A DNA stretch of 64,000 bases, from NCBI GenBank assembly GCA_009774175.1, contig VSNG01000017.1, positions 1-64,000 of the forward strand, read 5' to 3'. The stretch is from Lachnospiraceae bacterium (GTDB lineage: Bacteria; Bacillota; Clostridia; Lachnospirales; Lachnospiraceae). This document shows positions 53,942 through 63,243 of the stretch, in pieces (positions within the stretch are counted from its first letter, which is position 1; each line of letters opens with the position of its first letter). The position numbers were made by a program, and so were the translations under genes. Below the pieces are notes generated by a model. That model did no database searches, was not told where the DNA came from, and saw nothing but the letters and a program-made list of their open reading frames with translations.

Positions 53942-54034
53942 ACTGTCGCCTTCTCTTTTACTTCCATAATTGATGCCGCCGGACAGTGCAGATGCCCCTG
54001 TGCCTCCGTCCGTATCTGACGGCAGCTTCGACGG

Positions 54035-55486
54035 TCAGACTGTGATTTCCGCCTTCACGCCCAAAAGCTCTTTATTTTCCTCCAAAATCGGTCTTATCAC
54101 TTCTTCGATAAATTTTTCCACCTGCAGGGGCGCGCGTCCCACATATTTCGCCGGATCCATTGTCTTTTCCAGATCCTCCCCGCTCATGTTAAAGGCCGGG
54201 TCAGCCGCGATCAGCGAAAGAAGATTATTCTCCTTCCCCTCCCGTTTCACATGGGCGCCCGCGATCATGGACAGCTCCCTGATCTTCTCGTGCAGCTCCT
54301 GTCTGTTGCCGCCCATCTTGACCGCATCCATCATGATATTTTCCGTAGCCATAAAGGGAAGCTCGCTCATCAGCCGCTTCGTAATCACCTTATCGTACAC
54401 CACCAGACCGTCCACCACGTTCAGGCAAAGATCCAGTATCCCGTCCACCGCCAGAAAAGCCTCGGGAATCGAAAGCCGCTTGTTGGCAGAGTCGTCAAGG
54501 GTCCTTTCAAACCACTGAACGGAAGAAGTGATGGCTGGATTTAGCGCGTCTACCATCACGAAACGGGCCAGGGACGCGATACGCTCACTGCGCATGGGAT
54601 TTCTCTTGTAAGCCATGGCCGAGGAACCGATCTGGCTTTTCTCGAAAGGCTCCTCCACCTCCTTCAGATGCTGTAACAGCCGGATATCGTTTGACATTTT
54701 ATGGGCGGATGCCGCAATGCCTGCCAGAATATTGCAGACTCTCGTATCCACCTTGCGGGAATAGGTCTGCCCGGATACCGGATAGCATTTCTCAAAGCCC
54801 ATCTTTGCCGCAATCATGGGGTCAATTTTGTCAATCGTCTCCTGATCTCCCTCAAAAAGCTCCAGAAAAGAAGCCTGCGTTCCTGTGGTTCCCTTGGAAC
54901 CCAAAAGCTTCAGGCTGCCAAGCACATAATCAAGATCCTCCAGATCCATGCAGAATTCCTGCGCCCAGAGGGTTGCCCGCTTGCCGACGGTGGTCGGCTG
55001 CGCCGGCTGAAAATGGGTGAAGGCCAGCGTGGGAAGCGCCTTATATTCTTCGGCAAACCTGGAAAGCTCCGCAATCACATTGACCAGCTTCTTTTTCACA
55101 AGCTTAAGCGCCTCGCGCATCACAATGATGTCCGTATTGTCGCCCACATAACAGGAGGTTGCCCCCAGATGAATGATGCCCGCCGCCCCGGGGCACTGCT
55201 GCCCGTAAGCATACACATGGCTCATCACGTCATGGCGCACCTCTTTCTCTCTGGCCTTCGCCACATCGTAATTGATATCCTCCGCATGCTTCTTAAGCTC
55301 GTCGATCTGTTCCTGCGTAATAACGGGCTTTCCGTTCTGGGAAAGGCCCAGCTCCATTTCCGTCTCCGCCAGCGCGATCCAAAGTCGCCGCCATGTCCTG
55401 AATTTCATGTCAGGAGAAAAAATATACTGCATCTCCTTACTGGCATACCGCTCCGATAAAGGGCTCACGTATCTGTCTGTGCTCAT
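54035..55486 (-). CDS. purB: Adenylosuccinate lyase
   Basis: 483 residues. Splits adenylosuccinate to AMP and fumarate, and also SAICAR, in purine synthesis. Fumarase/aspartase superfamily: ATSCYVGDNTDI, THFQPAQPTTVGKRA with the catalytic His, and the signature GSSAMAYKRNPMRSE near residue 285. The longer, eukaryote-like form is usual in clostridia. AAAGGA precedes the start. The four-gene uncharacterised cluster lies just upstream on the same strand (22-base gap), so purB may be read from that transcript. Confidence 0.96.
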   Translation of the reverse strand: MSTDRYVSPLSERYASKEMQYIFSPDMKFRTWRRLWIALAETEMELGLSQNGKPVITQEQIDELKKHAEDINYDVAKAREKEVRHDVMSHVYAYGQQCPGAAGIIHLGATSCYVGDNTDIIVMREALKLVKKKLVNVIAELSRFAEEYKALPTLAFTHFQPAQPTTVGKRATLWAQEFCMDLEDLDYVLGSLKLLGSKGTTGTQASFLELFEGDQETIDKIDPMIAAKMGFEKCYPVSGQTYSRKVDTRVCNILAGIAASAHKMSNDIRLLQHLKEVEEPFEKSQIGSSAMAYKRNPMRSERIASLARFVMVDALNPAITSSVQWFERTLDDSANKRLSIPEAFLAVDGILDLCLNVVDGLVVYDKVITKRLMSELPFMATENIMMDAVKMGGNRQELHEKIRELSMIAGAHVKREGKENNLLSLIAADPAFNMSGEDLEKTMDPAKYVGRAPLQVEKFIEEVIRPILEENKELLGVKAEITV

Positions 55487-55508
55487 AATTTATTCCTTTC
55501 CGCCTCTT

Positions 55509-56693
55509 CTATTTGGCATTGAACTTCTGTTCGTACTCTTCCACCGTTTTCATGATTTCCTTTGCATATTTAGGGTATTTCTCCACCAGAGCCTTGATAT
55601 CTCTCTGGGAAGTGCCCGCCACCACTTCCTTATTATAATCCATACGCCGCCGCAGGGACTGTCTGCGGATAATCAGGTTGTGACGGATCTCCACCATCTC
55701 CCTTGGTTCCAGAATGGCCTCCGTCTGATGCAGCCAGATGGCGGGATCCTGTATCTGGTAACACTTCAATATCTGCAAAAGCTCCTGTTCGTTGTAATCC
55801 AGGTCAAGCTCCGCCCTGCGGAATTTCTCCCGCTCTTCCTTCTCAATTTTATAGTTCCCCCACATTTCAGTCAGTTCTTTCGCGCTTGACACGCCGTACT
55901 TCATATAGAGATATTCAAGAAGATTGGTATTGTTCACATAGCGGATTTTTACCTTATTCTGTAGAAGGATAATCTTATTGATCCCCGTCTCCACCCTTTT
56001 TAGCTCACGCCTTGCGTCCATATGCTTGACATAAATCATGGTAATCGCAATGGCCGCCGCGCCCGCTGTGGCGAGATAGCCAAGCTGGGTATCCATTTCC
56101 AGGAAAAACTGCAAAAAGAGAAGCAGGAGCGCGCACAGGCCAAGCGCCGTCACGCAGATCACAGCCATGCCCTTTGTGTCCGAAATCAGCCGCATCACCT
56201 CGCTTTTCCGATAAAGGTAAGCGTGCTTTTCTCCCTCCAGACGGCTTAAATCCTTACGAATCAGCTCCTGATAGTTTTCGGCCTCCGTGATCTTCTCGAA
56301 GGCTTCCTCCATCTGGTCTTCCATCCGTTCCACCATGCGGTACTTCTCGTCCGTAATCCGATGAGGACGTCCCATGAAATCAGTCTTTCTCTCCTGTAAC
56401 AGGGCCACCCGTCTGGCACAGTCCTTAAGCTGTTCGCTCTCCTCCGGCGGCAGCGCTTCGATCTCTTCCATATCTTTCAGATAAGACGTGACCATGTTGT
56501 ACTCAAAGTTCAGATTCTCCAGTTCTTTGGTGGCCTCCGCCATCTTTTCCAGACAGTTTCTTACATAGTCGTTTCTCTGTTCCCTGTTATTAAAATCAAT
56601 CTCCCGCGAAGACTCCTCCTCTTCCCATTCTTCCTCGTCGTACTCATCGTAATCTTTGCGGAATTTCTCAAGCAGCCTCTTTATAAAACCCAT
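55509..56693 (-). CDS. Membrane coiled-coil protein (cluster gene 4)
   Basis: 394 residues, no known family recognised. Very acidic N-terminus (DYDEYDEEEWEEEESS), long coiled coil (about 35-170), two membrane helices (about 175-200 and 205-225), and a second coiled coil to the end. Such a layout suits a membrane anchor or tether. GGAGG precedes the ATG. It is the last of four tightly packed genes (gaps 15, 20 and 16 bases). Confidence 0.75.
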   Translation of the reverse strand: MGFIKRLLEKFRKDYDEYDEEEWEEEESSREIDFNNREQRNDYVRNCLEKMAEATKELENLNFEYNMVTSYLKDMEEIEALPPEESEQLKDCARRVALLQERKTDFMGRPHRITDEKYRMVERMEDQMEEAFEKITEAENYQELIRKDLSRLEGEKHAYLYRKSEVMRLISDTKGMAVICVTALGLCALLLLFLQFFLEMDTQLGYLATAGAAAIAITMIYVKHMDARRELKRVETGINKIILLQNKVKIRYVNNTNLLEYLYMKYGVSSAKELTEMWGNYKIEKEEREKFRRAELDLDYNEQELLQILKCYQIQDPAIWLHQTEAILEPREMVEIRHNLIIRRQSLRRRMDYNKEVVAGTSQRDIKALVEKYPKYAKEIMKTVEEYEQKFNAK

Positions 56694-56709
56694 TTTTCCT
56701 CCTCGTTTT

Positions 56710-57558
56710 CTAGCTCATGCTCCTGCGGTAATTACTTTTCAGTCCTGCGGTCAGCTTTTCGATCTCTTCATAATAAGGGGTTGAGCTTCCAAGCGCTCCC
56801 GCCCCCTCGTCCTTCATAACCTGATAAGTGACAAGCATCCTGTTTTCGTCCGTTCCCTCAAAGGAACCTTCCGCCCGTTTTATCATCCGCTCCACCTCCA
56901 GGGATAAATCGTGATACTCGGGATGCTCCGCGATATAATCAATATATGCTTTCTCCTGCTTTCCCATACGCAGGGCCGCCAGATACATCGTCAGCCCTTC
57001 CCGCTTCCCGTCGGTCTCATAGGCCTTTTTAAACCAGTCGGCCGCCTGTCCGTACAGGAACATGCCCGCGCAGGCCACTCCCATATTATGATAAAGCCTT
57101 GCCAGAAGGAGCTTCTCGTTGTCAGGCACGCCGTAGGCCAGATTCTGATACTGCTGCAAAGCCGCCAGATACCGCTTCTCACCCAGCAGATAATCCGCCT
57201 TTGCCTTCTGCCTCTCATAGGGGCTTAATCCCTCGTTGCCCCTCACAATCTCCTCCGTTCTCTCTATCACGTCCGCCGGATAGATATTCACATACTCCAG
57301 AATCGCGCCCACAAAAGCCGCCGTAGTGCCTTTACGGTTTATCAGCGCATCCAGCTCATGGGCCAGATCGCTCAGATCACATTCTTCCTCCAGCCACCGG
57401 ATCATCCCCCGCTGTATAATATCCCCGTCAAGGAGCTCCGCCCTGTCCACCAGCAGAAAGCAGAGCTCCTCCACCGAATATAGGTTTACATAAAATCTTT
57501 CCATGTGATAGGGATTCTCGGCGCGCCTGCCGGTTCCCAAAATCATCTTACTGCCCAT
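56710..57558 (-). CDS. Helical repeat (TPR-like) protein (cluster gene 3)
   Basis: 282 residues, soluble. The N-terminal half (FYVNLYSVEELCFLLVDRAEL) is helical. From about residue 125, pairs of helices read like TPRs: KADYLLGEKRYLAALQQYQN, then LLARLYHNMGVACAGMFLYG, then QAADWFKKAYETDG. It is probably a protein-protein adaptor. It holds one 10-mer copy (Tyr-Val-Asn). Located between genes 2 and 4 of the cluster. Confidence 0.75.
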   Translation of the reverse strand: MGSKMILGTGRRAENPYHMERFYVNLYSVEELCFLLVDRAELLDGDIIQRGMIRWLEEECDLSDLAHELDALINRKGTTAAFVGAILEYVNIYPADVIERTEEIVRGNEGLSPYERQKAKADYLLGEKRYLAALQQYQNLAYGVPDNEKLLLARLYHNMGVACAGMFLYGQAADWFKKAYETDGKREGLTMYLAALRMGKQEKAYIDYIAEHPEYHDLSLEVERMIKRAEGSFEGTDENRMLVTYQVMKDEGAGALGSSTPYYEEIEKLTAGLKSNYRRSMS

Positions 57559-57578
57559 TTTCTCTTTTGTCCCTCAGC

Positions 57579-58892
57579 TTATGAAATCTGAAACGTTTCC
57601 TCCCACCGCTGGCCTCTCGACGGGAAAAATTCTCCCAACCCCAAATCCGTCACAACAACCCGCACCGTATCGTGAGACGCCATGTCCACTTCAATCGCAT
57701 ATCTGGTAAAAGGCGCGCCCGTCTCCCGCGCTCCTGTAAGGGGAACGGTCCGTGTCTCGGCATTCTTTCCCGTAAGCGGCGTCACCACAAAGGAAAGGCT
57801 TTTCTCCTCCCCGAGAAGGATCTCGCAGGATTTATGCAGCTCATACCAGTTCTCCCCGGCGTCAAGCAGCGCATAGTAGGACTCTTTTCCCTGCCGCAGC
57901 ACATGCATCCCGATATTTGCCTTAAGCTTATCCTTCCCGAGAAAGATATGAGTCTGTCCTGCCTCGCTGGGCGAGAACTTTTCCATAAGGCTGTAAACCG
58001 CCCCTTTGCTGAACAGATTATTTCCCTGAAACACCCGTCTGTTGCGGCATAAAAACTGCAGGGATCTTTTATGCCATTCCTCCCTGAAACCGTCTCCCAG
58101 AAGATAAGCCGAAGAGACGACATGTCCCTCGCAAAGATTTTCCAGAATGCCCAGAAACCGCTCGTCAGCCAGACGAAACGCGTCTTTCTTGACATCCTCC
58201 GGCTCTTCCTCCATGGGCACCACCAGCGTTTCGTAGCTGGCCTCCTCAATCAGGGCGACGATGGGCGTTGTTCTCTTATTACACTCCATGCGGTAGGTTT
58301 TTAAGTATCTGCCGTCGTGCTCGCAGATCACCACCTGATAGGCCCACAGCTGGGAAGGCTGGTGCAGCATAAAGGAATAGAGGCTCTCCGTATGACTCTG
58401 GAAATAAACGCGTTCGGTTTTCAGATTCAGATTGGCCGCCACATGCAAAAGAATCTCCACCATGCGGTCATCCATACCATCCACCGTAAACATGAAGGCG
58501 GAAATGTTTTCCGGCGGGGCAATGATGCTCAAAAGCCCAAGGCTCTTTTTGATAAATAGCGTCAAAAGCGCTGCCGGATCATAGCTTTCTCCGTCAACCT
58601 CGATCTCCCCGCCCTCTCTCGCAAGGGTCAGCAGACCTTCCACCGGAAACATATCCTCCTCTTCGCTGCTCTTCACCGCTTCTTTTCCGTAGAGCCACTG
58701 ATTCGTGCCTTTTCGTTTACATAACATAAACGGAATGTTATACTGCTTCGTTCCCATCACGGGCGCAACCGTCTCCACGTCCCCTTCCTCAAAAAAACAG
58801 TAACTGATCTGGGTATACCGCTCCCCCAGATCGTAACCTGCAAACACGCTCCCATTATGCGGTTTTTCCTCCTCTTTGCGCTCCAGAAACAT
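57579..58892 (-). CDS. Actin/Hsp70-fold-like protein, DUF5716-like (cluster gene 2)
   Basis: 437 residues, soluble. The N-terminus GSVFAGYDLGERYTQISYC resembles the phosphate-1 loop of the actin/Hsp70 superfamily (G-x-D-L-G-x-x-x-T). QSHTESLYSFMLHQP and SSAYLLGDGFREEWHKR with FQGNNLFSKGAVYSL recall the later motifs of that fold. The phosphate-2 loop (VVICEHDGRYLKTYRM) lacks the usual glycines, so ATP use is uncertain. I recall this as a DUF5716-type family; not verified. AAGAAGG precedes the ATG. Confidence 0.7.
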   Translation of the reverse strand: MFLERKEEEKPHNGSVFAGYDLGERYTQISYCFFEEGDVETVAPVMGTKQYNIPFMLCKRKGTNQWLYGKEAVKSSEEEDMFPVEGLLTLAREGGEIEVDGESYDPAALLTLFIKKSLGLLSIIAPPENISAFMFTVDGMDDRMVEILLHVAANLNLKTERVYFQSHTESLYSFMLHQPSQLWAYQVVICEHDGRYLKTYRMECNKRTTPIVALIEEASYETLVVPMEEEPEDVKKDAFRLADERFLGILENLCEGHVVSSAYLLGDGFREEWHKRSLQFLCRNRRVFQGNNLFSKGAVYSLMEKFSPSEAGQTHIFLGKDKLKANIGMHVLRQGKESYYALLDAGENWYELHKSCEILLGEEKSLSFVVTPLTGKNAETRTVPLTGARETGAPFTRYAIEVDMASHDTVRVVVTDLGLGEFFPSRGQRWEETFQIS

Positions 58893-58907
58893 CGTTTTTC
58901 CTTCTTC

Positions 58908-61900
58908 CTAGCGGGGCGCAAAAATCTGCCCCACCATATGATCCTGTTTGAAATACTGCAGAAGCAGATCGCTCACTGTATCATAATCATGCAGGGTTTT
59001 CCCGATCATAATATCGTTTAACAGACCGAACCGCCCCTCGGCGCCATCCTCTCCGGCGTCGCTTTTGTTTATCACATTGCTCTCCGTCAGCTGTTCCTTC
59101 CCCGCCGTCTCCTCCGTAATGTAGTATTGCAGCTTTTCCCCGAAGAAAAGAATAAACTCCTTAACACAGATACCGCCGAACATGTTCGGCATCTCCTCGT
59201 GAGCGTATTCCTGCCCGCTCTCCGTATCATCCTGAATCAGATAGTGGATCATCACCCGCGCGCCTGATTCCGCCCGGTACTCCACCATGGTCTTGTCCAG
59301 ATAAGCGCTAAGCTGGGGCACACTGCCAAAATAGTTCCTGTAAAAAGGCATCACAATTCCCTGCGCCAGAAGGGATTCCAGAAATTCCGCGCACAGCTTC
59401 TCTTCCTCCGCACTCCGCTCCCTGTCGGCATAACAGCGCAGATATGCCATCTTACAAACCGGATGAATGGGCGCCTCCTCCTGATAAAGCTGGCGCACGC
59501 TCTCAAACACATAGGAATCCGCTATTTCTTCCTTCACCAGATAATCGTAGCAGCAGGCCGACGCAAAGGCTGCCCTGATTCGCTCGCTTCCTCCGCTTTT
59601 ACTGTAAGACTGGAAAATTTCAAGCTTTTCCCCCACATGGGCGCCCGTATACAGCATCTGTACAAGCATCCTCTCGCACAGTTTGAAAGTATCCACGCCG
59701 AAAGACTGCGCAATACGCCACACGTCGCGCATTTCCTTGATTGTGCCGCGAAACCACTGCACCAGATAATTCAGGACATTATCGTCGTACTTACCCTTCT
59801 GCACCACATAAAAGAGTATCCCTTTCATCAGAGGATCGTCTTCCGTCTCCGTAAGCTCCAAAAGCCTGCTCGACAGCTTAAGAAGCGTCTTTGCATCAAT
59901 ATCGTAAGGGCCAAACAGTCTGACCCACCTGTACGCCTCCTCATACATGCCGCGGTTTACCATATAGCGCACGATCTTTCCCCTGTCCGAACGGCCCACA
60001 TCCTCAGGTTGCAGGGCAAGCAGATACTCGTCCAGTTCCCGCATCCTGTCCTTCTCATAGAAAAAATCCACTACCATGGGCCGGATCTTTTGCTTTTCCG
60101 CCTCCTCAATTCTGTCAGACACGGACAAAAGCACAAAAAGATCCGCGTTATCCTCCTGTACCGCAAAGGCATGCTGATATTCATAACAGGCAAAAACCGC
60201 ATAGCCCAGATGATTTCTTACAAAAGGGGCAATCATGAGCGAAAGCCTGACGGGATTCATCAGCTCTTCCACGGAATAATCCACGCTGGCCGTAAAGCAG
60301 TTCCCCATGCCGTCTCCCAGAAGAATCTTACAGCCGCTCTCGTAAACAGGCGCAAAGGCCCTGCCCTCCGTCATGGGAAAACGCTTTATATCCGCCCGGC
60401 AGGGGTAGGCCAGCATCACCTCTTTAGCCTCTGTTCTCTCTGTCCTGACTTCCCGCATGAAAAGAAGGGACACCAGAGACCTTGCGGTCTGCTCGTCAAT
60501 CATGGGCAGATTTACGAAATTCGTATAAAGGTATGCCAGATCCCGATTGATTCTGCCCTTTTTTATCTGCTCCAGAACAAAATGTTCCATAGCGTCCACA
60601 TAGTTTACATAAATATCTTCCAGAGTCTCCCGGTGTTTATGCACATAGGCATAAAGGTATGCCGTAACCGTATAATGCAGATCGCTCTTATAGGCAAAGT
60701 ACAAAAGCACAATCCGGGGAAGTTCCCCGTCAAAATCCGCCGGAAGCGACATCATATAATACTCATACAGCCTCGTAATCCGAAGATTCTCCTCCACTCC
60801 GGCCTGATACCAGGAAAAATATGCCTCCCCGAAGCGGTTTCCCTTAATGAGCAGCGAACAGATCTCGTGCAGCACTTCCTTATTTTCCGTCTGCTCATAA
60901 CAGCCCTTCAGGATACGGAACAGGCTCTCGGAATACCCTCGCTTTTGTCCCGCAAGATACACCAGCTGCAACAGAACCTCCCCCTGCATCGCTTTGTTCT
61001 TGACTGCGTAGGTCAATATCTGTTCCTCAAAGAGATCCAGCTTTCGAAGCATGGCCGGATTCATACACAGAATATTCCAGGCTTCAATATATATCATCGG
61101 CGAAGTGCAGTGATGGGAAAACAATTCTTCCAGAAGCATCCACCGGCGGGACGGACTCTGGGTATACTCCTCGGAAAGGTAGAGTAAAAGCCAGGCAATC
61201 CGCCAGTCTCCCCTTCTCCTCTCATAAATTCTCCCAACCGTCTCCGCCACCTCGTCCACATAGGAAACCTCATCGCTGACAAGCGTAGTCAGATAGAGAT
61301 AGTAACACCACAGGGCCGGATTCTTTTCCCCCTCGGCGCCTGCCCTGTCCTGTAATTTTTCAATCTGCCATTTTGCCTCGTTACCGCGCTCCTGAGACAA
61401 AAGCAGCTGGCTTCTGAAAAGCTTCACGGCCGTATCCTGATCGTCCAGCTGCTCCATACGGGACAGCAGCTTTTCCGTCTCCGCAAGCCAGACCGATGTT
61501 CCGATCTTTTTTAACCGATGAGCCTGATAATATTCCATCAGCTGTACCATGAGCTGCTTCTTTTCTCTCCGGGATCCCATAATCCGTCTGTCTGCGGCAT
61601 GCTGCACCACAACAACCGGAATCCGCATCGTGCCGTTCTCCCGTACAAGCAGGATCGCGCCGTAATTATAGCCGTTATGGAGCTTTTTATGATCAATACT
61701 ATAGTAAAGGCGGTACATATTACCCAGAAATTCGTTGTCCCCCACCGTCTCCTCAGACAGTTTCAGAAACTCTCCCTGCGCCCGAATCTGCAATCCGGTA
61801 TACCCCCAGCCGTTTCTGTTGATGACAAGGGCATACCTCACCGCTTCCACAGGATCTTCTATTTTGATTTCCCGCTCCTCGGGTATGTATTCCACCGGTT

Positions 61901-62459
61901 TCTTTTTATGGATTTCCAGAAGAAATTCTTCCACATTATGTTCATTCCCCGGCACAGAGGAAAGACCCTTATAAGCGGCATAGTACTGCCTGTCATGGCC
62001 GTTAAACACCTTTTTGAAGCTGGGATCATAAAAAAGCCTGACCGCCTCGTCCCAGCTTTCTCTTGCCAGATTTGTAAAATGAAAGAGATTCCGGATTTCG
62101 CCCATGCTCGTGACAATTTCGTCCGTAAGCACCTTAACCTCAAAGGGAAGATAGTACTCTCCCCGGTTTGAAATAATATGGAACGAACCCGCCGCTTCCG
62201 TCCCGGCTTCCATCCCATCCGCATGAAAACGGTACAATATCTCGTCTTCACTGCCGCCGAAACGGGTCGAGACGCACTCCATCCGAAGATCAGAGGAAAA
62301 CACCTCCCCCTCCGTCAGGCCCCCCTCCGGTCCGTACACGAAAAAAGACCCCTCGCAGGCCGTGTCTGCCTGAAGGGACAGAGTAACTCGCGGGCAGGAA
62401 AACTCCAAAGAACCGTCGTCAACATGAAATTTACCGTCTAAAATCTCGTCCACTACCAT
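58908..62459 (-). CDS. Giant repeat scaffold protein, DUF5717-like (cluster gene 1)
   Basis: 1183 residues with no signal peptide or membrane helix. About 1-130 looks beta-rich (two sandwich-like parts with SLEFSCPRVTLSLQADTACE). From about 300 on it is built of helical pairs like TPR or HEAT repeats (RIAWLLLYLSEEYTQSPSRR, LFRILKGCYEQTENKEVLHE and many more). I recall this as a DUF5717-type protein of Lachnospiraceae. The ATG at 62459 has no Shine-Dalgarno sequence and sits six bases after a TATACT -10 box, so the mRNA may be leaderless. It leads the four-gene cluster. Confidence 0.75.
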   Translation of the reverse strand: MVVDEILDGKFHVDDGSLEFSCPRVTLSLQADTACEGSFFVYGPEGGLTEGEVFSSDLRMECVSTRFGGSEDEILYRFHADGMEAGTEAAGSFHIISNRGEYYLPFEVKVLTDEIVTSMGEIRNLFHFTNLARESWDEAVRLFYDPSFKKVFNGHDRQYYAAYKGLSSVPGNEHNVEEFLLEIHKKKPVEYIPEEREIKIEDPVEAVRYALVINRNGWGYTGLQIRAQGEFLKLSEETVGDNEFLGNMYRLYYSIDHKKLHNGYNYGAILLVRENGTMRIPVVVVQHAADRRIMGSRREKKQLMVQLMEYYQAHRLKKIGTSVWLAETEKLLSRMEQLDDQDTAVKLFRSQLLLSQERGNEAKWQIEKLQDRAGAEGEKNPALWCYYLYLTTLVSDEVSYVDEVAETVGRIYERRRGDWRIAWLLLYLSEEYTQSPSRRWMLLEELFSHHCTSPMIYIEAWNILCMNPAMLRKLDLFEEQILTYAVKNKAMQGEVLLQLVYLAGQKRGYSESLFRILKGCYEQTENKEVLHEICSLLIKGNRFGEAYFSWYQAGVEENLRITRLYEYYMMSLPADFDGELPRIVLLYFAYKSDLHYTVTAYLYAYVHKHRETLEDIYVNYVDAMEHFVLEQIKKGRINRDLAYLYTNFVNLPMIDEQTARSLVSLLFMREVRTERTEAKEVMLAYPCRADIKRFPMTEGRAFAPVYESGCKILLGDGMGNCFTASVDYSVEELMNPVRLSLMIAPFVRNHLGYAVFACYEYQHAFAVQEDNADLFVLLSVSDRIEEAEKQKIRPMVVDFFYEKDRMRELDEYLLALQPEDVGRSDRGKIVRYMVNRGMYEEAYRWVRLFGPYDIDAKTLLKLSSRLLELTETEDDPLMKGILFYVVQKGKYDDNVLNYLVQWFRGTIKEMRDVWRIAQSFGVDTFKLCERMLVQMLYTGAHVGEKLEIFQSYSKSGGSERIRAAFASACCYDYLVKEEIADSYVFESVRQLYQEEAPIHPVCKMAYLRCYADRERSAEEEKLCAEFLESLLAQGIVMPFYRNYFGSVPQLSAYLDKTMVEYRAESGARVMIHYLIQDDTESGQEYAHEEMPNMFGGICVKEFILFFGEKLQYYITEETAGKEQLTESNVINKSDAGEDGAEGRFGLLNDIMIGKTLHDYDTVSDLLLQYFKQDHMVGQIFAPR

Positions 62460-62465
62460 ATGGAT

Positions 62466-62495
62466 AGTATATCATTTACAAGGTAGCATGTGCAA
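62466..62495 (-). promoter_or_regulatory. Promoter of the four-gene cluster
   Basis: On the minus strand TTGCAC (62495-62490), 18 bases, TATACT (62471-62466). Transcription should begin at or within a base or two of the ATG at 62459. Confidence 0.6.
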
Positions 62496-62552
62496 CCCTC
62501 ATTGCATATCATAGGGTTAAGAGAAATGCTTTCCCGAAAATGAGGTATCAGG

Positions 62553-63243
62553 ATGGATGTAAACAGAGAAGAGACAAATACAGGAACCAGACAGAATGAA
62601 AATGCGGCAGTCGGAAAACTACAGATCAACGTAACCGCAAACGTAGGGTTGATTCCCATAGAAAACGCGTCAGTTACCATCTCCTTCACCGGCGAGCCAA
62701 ATTCCACCTTGGAGACACTAAATACTGACTCTTCCGGGCAGACCGGGGCAATTGATCTGGAAACCCCGCCCCTGCAATACAGCCTGACCCCGAATTCTCC
62801 CATGCCCTACTCGGAATATACCGTATCCGTCACAGCCCCCGGCTATGAACCTGTCATTGTATCCGGCGTGGAAGTGCTGCCGGATGTTACCGCTATCCAG
62901 AATATTGAAATGACGCCCACAGAAACGACGCAGGATACGGAAGAAATTATCGCCATTCCCGATCATACGCTCTATGGCGACTATCCGCCCAAAATTCCCG
63001 AGGACGAGATCAAGCCCATGGACGAATCCGGCGAAATCGTCTTAAGCCGTGTGGTCATTCCTGAATATATTATTGTACATGACGGCGTTCCTTCCGATTA
63101 CACCGCACAAAACTATTATGTCCGTTACCGGGATTATATCAAAAACGTGGTGTCCTCCGAAATCTACGCCACCTGGCCCGAGAGCGCCATCTATGCAAAC
63201 ACGCTGGCCATTATGTCCTTCACCCTGAACCGGGTTTATACCG
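62553..63243 (+). pseudogene. Spore cortex-lytic / peptidoglycan-binding type protein, interrupted
   Basis: About 229 residues remain of a longer protein. It has an N-terminal carboxypeptidase-regulatory-like beta domain (VGKLQINVTANVGLIPIENA), a linker, then PEYIIVHDGVPSDYT and SSEIYATWPESAIYANTLA, matching from memory the clostridial family annotated as spore cortex-lytic or peptidoglycan-binding. In that family the chain continues after TEWY for some 200 or more residues. Here it stops at TEW-TAG, where foreign DNA begins. The remaining part should lie beyond the element, outside the window. GAGG precedes the ATG. If the element can excise, the gene would be restored. Confidence 0.75.

Larger units (their letters stand above)
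2072..60612. repeat. Dispersed 10-mer TTATGTAAAC, 18 exact copies
   Basis: As TTATGTAAAC on the plus strand at 2072, 2127, 22631, 37327, 39046 and 41581. As GTTTACATAA at 4710, 6129, 6986, 18723, 28466, 29306, 33828, 42792, 42840, 57484, 58715 and 60603. The next base after TTATGTAAAC is C in 11, T in 6 and G in 1. Fourteen copies are in genes (reading LCK, YVN, GLH, VYI or FT-stop) and four lie between genes. The motif is not palindromic. About 0.12 copies are expected in this length with even base use. Confidence 0.9.

Noticed and set aside
2072..60612. 10-mer as DnaA box or replication origin signal
   Set aside because: TTATGTAAAC differs from TTATCCACA at several positions, copies are dispersed singly, and no dnaA/dnaN genes are present.
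59463..61187. 574-codon open frame on the plus strand
   Set aside because: Antisense to the 1183-residue repeat protein; basic, His-rich translation typical of a complementary-strand shadow.
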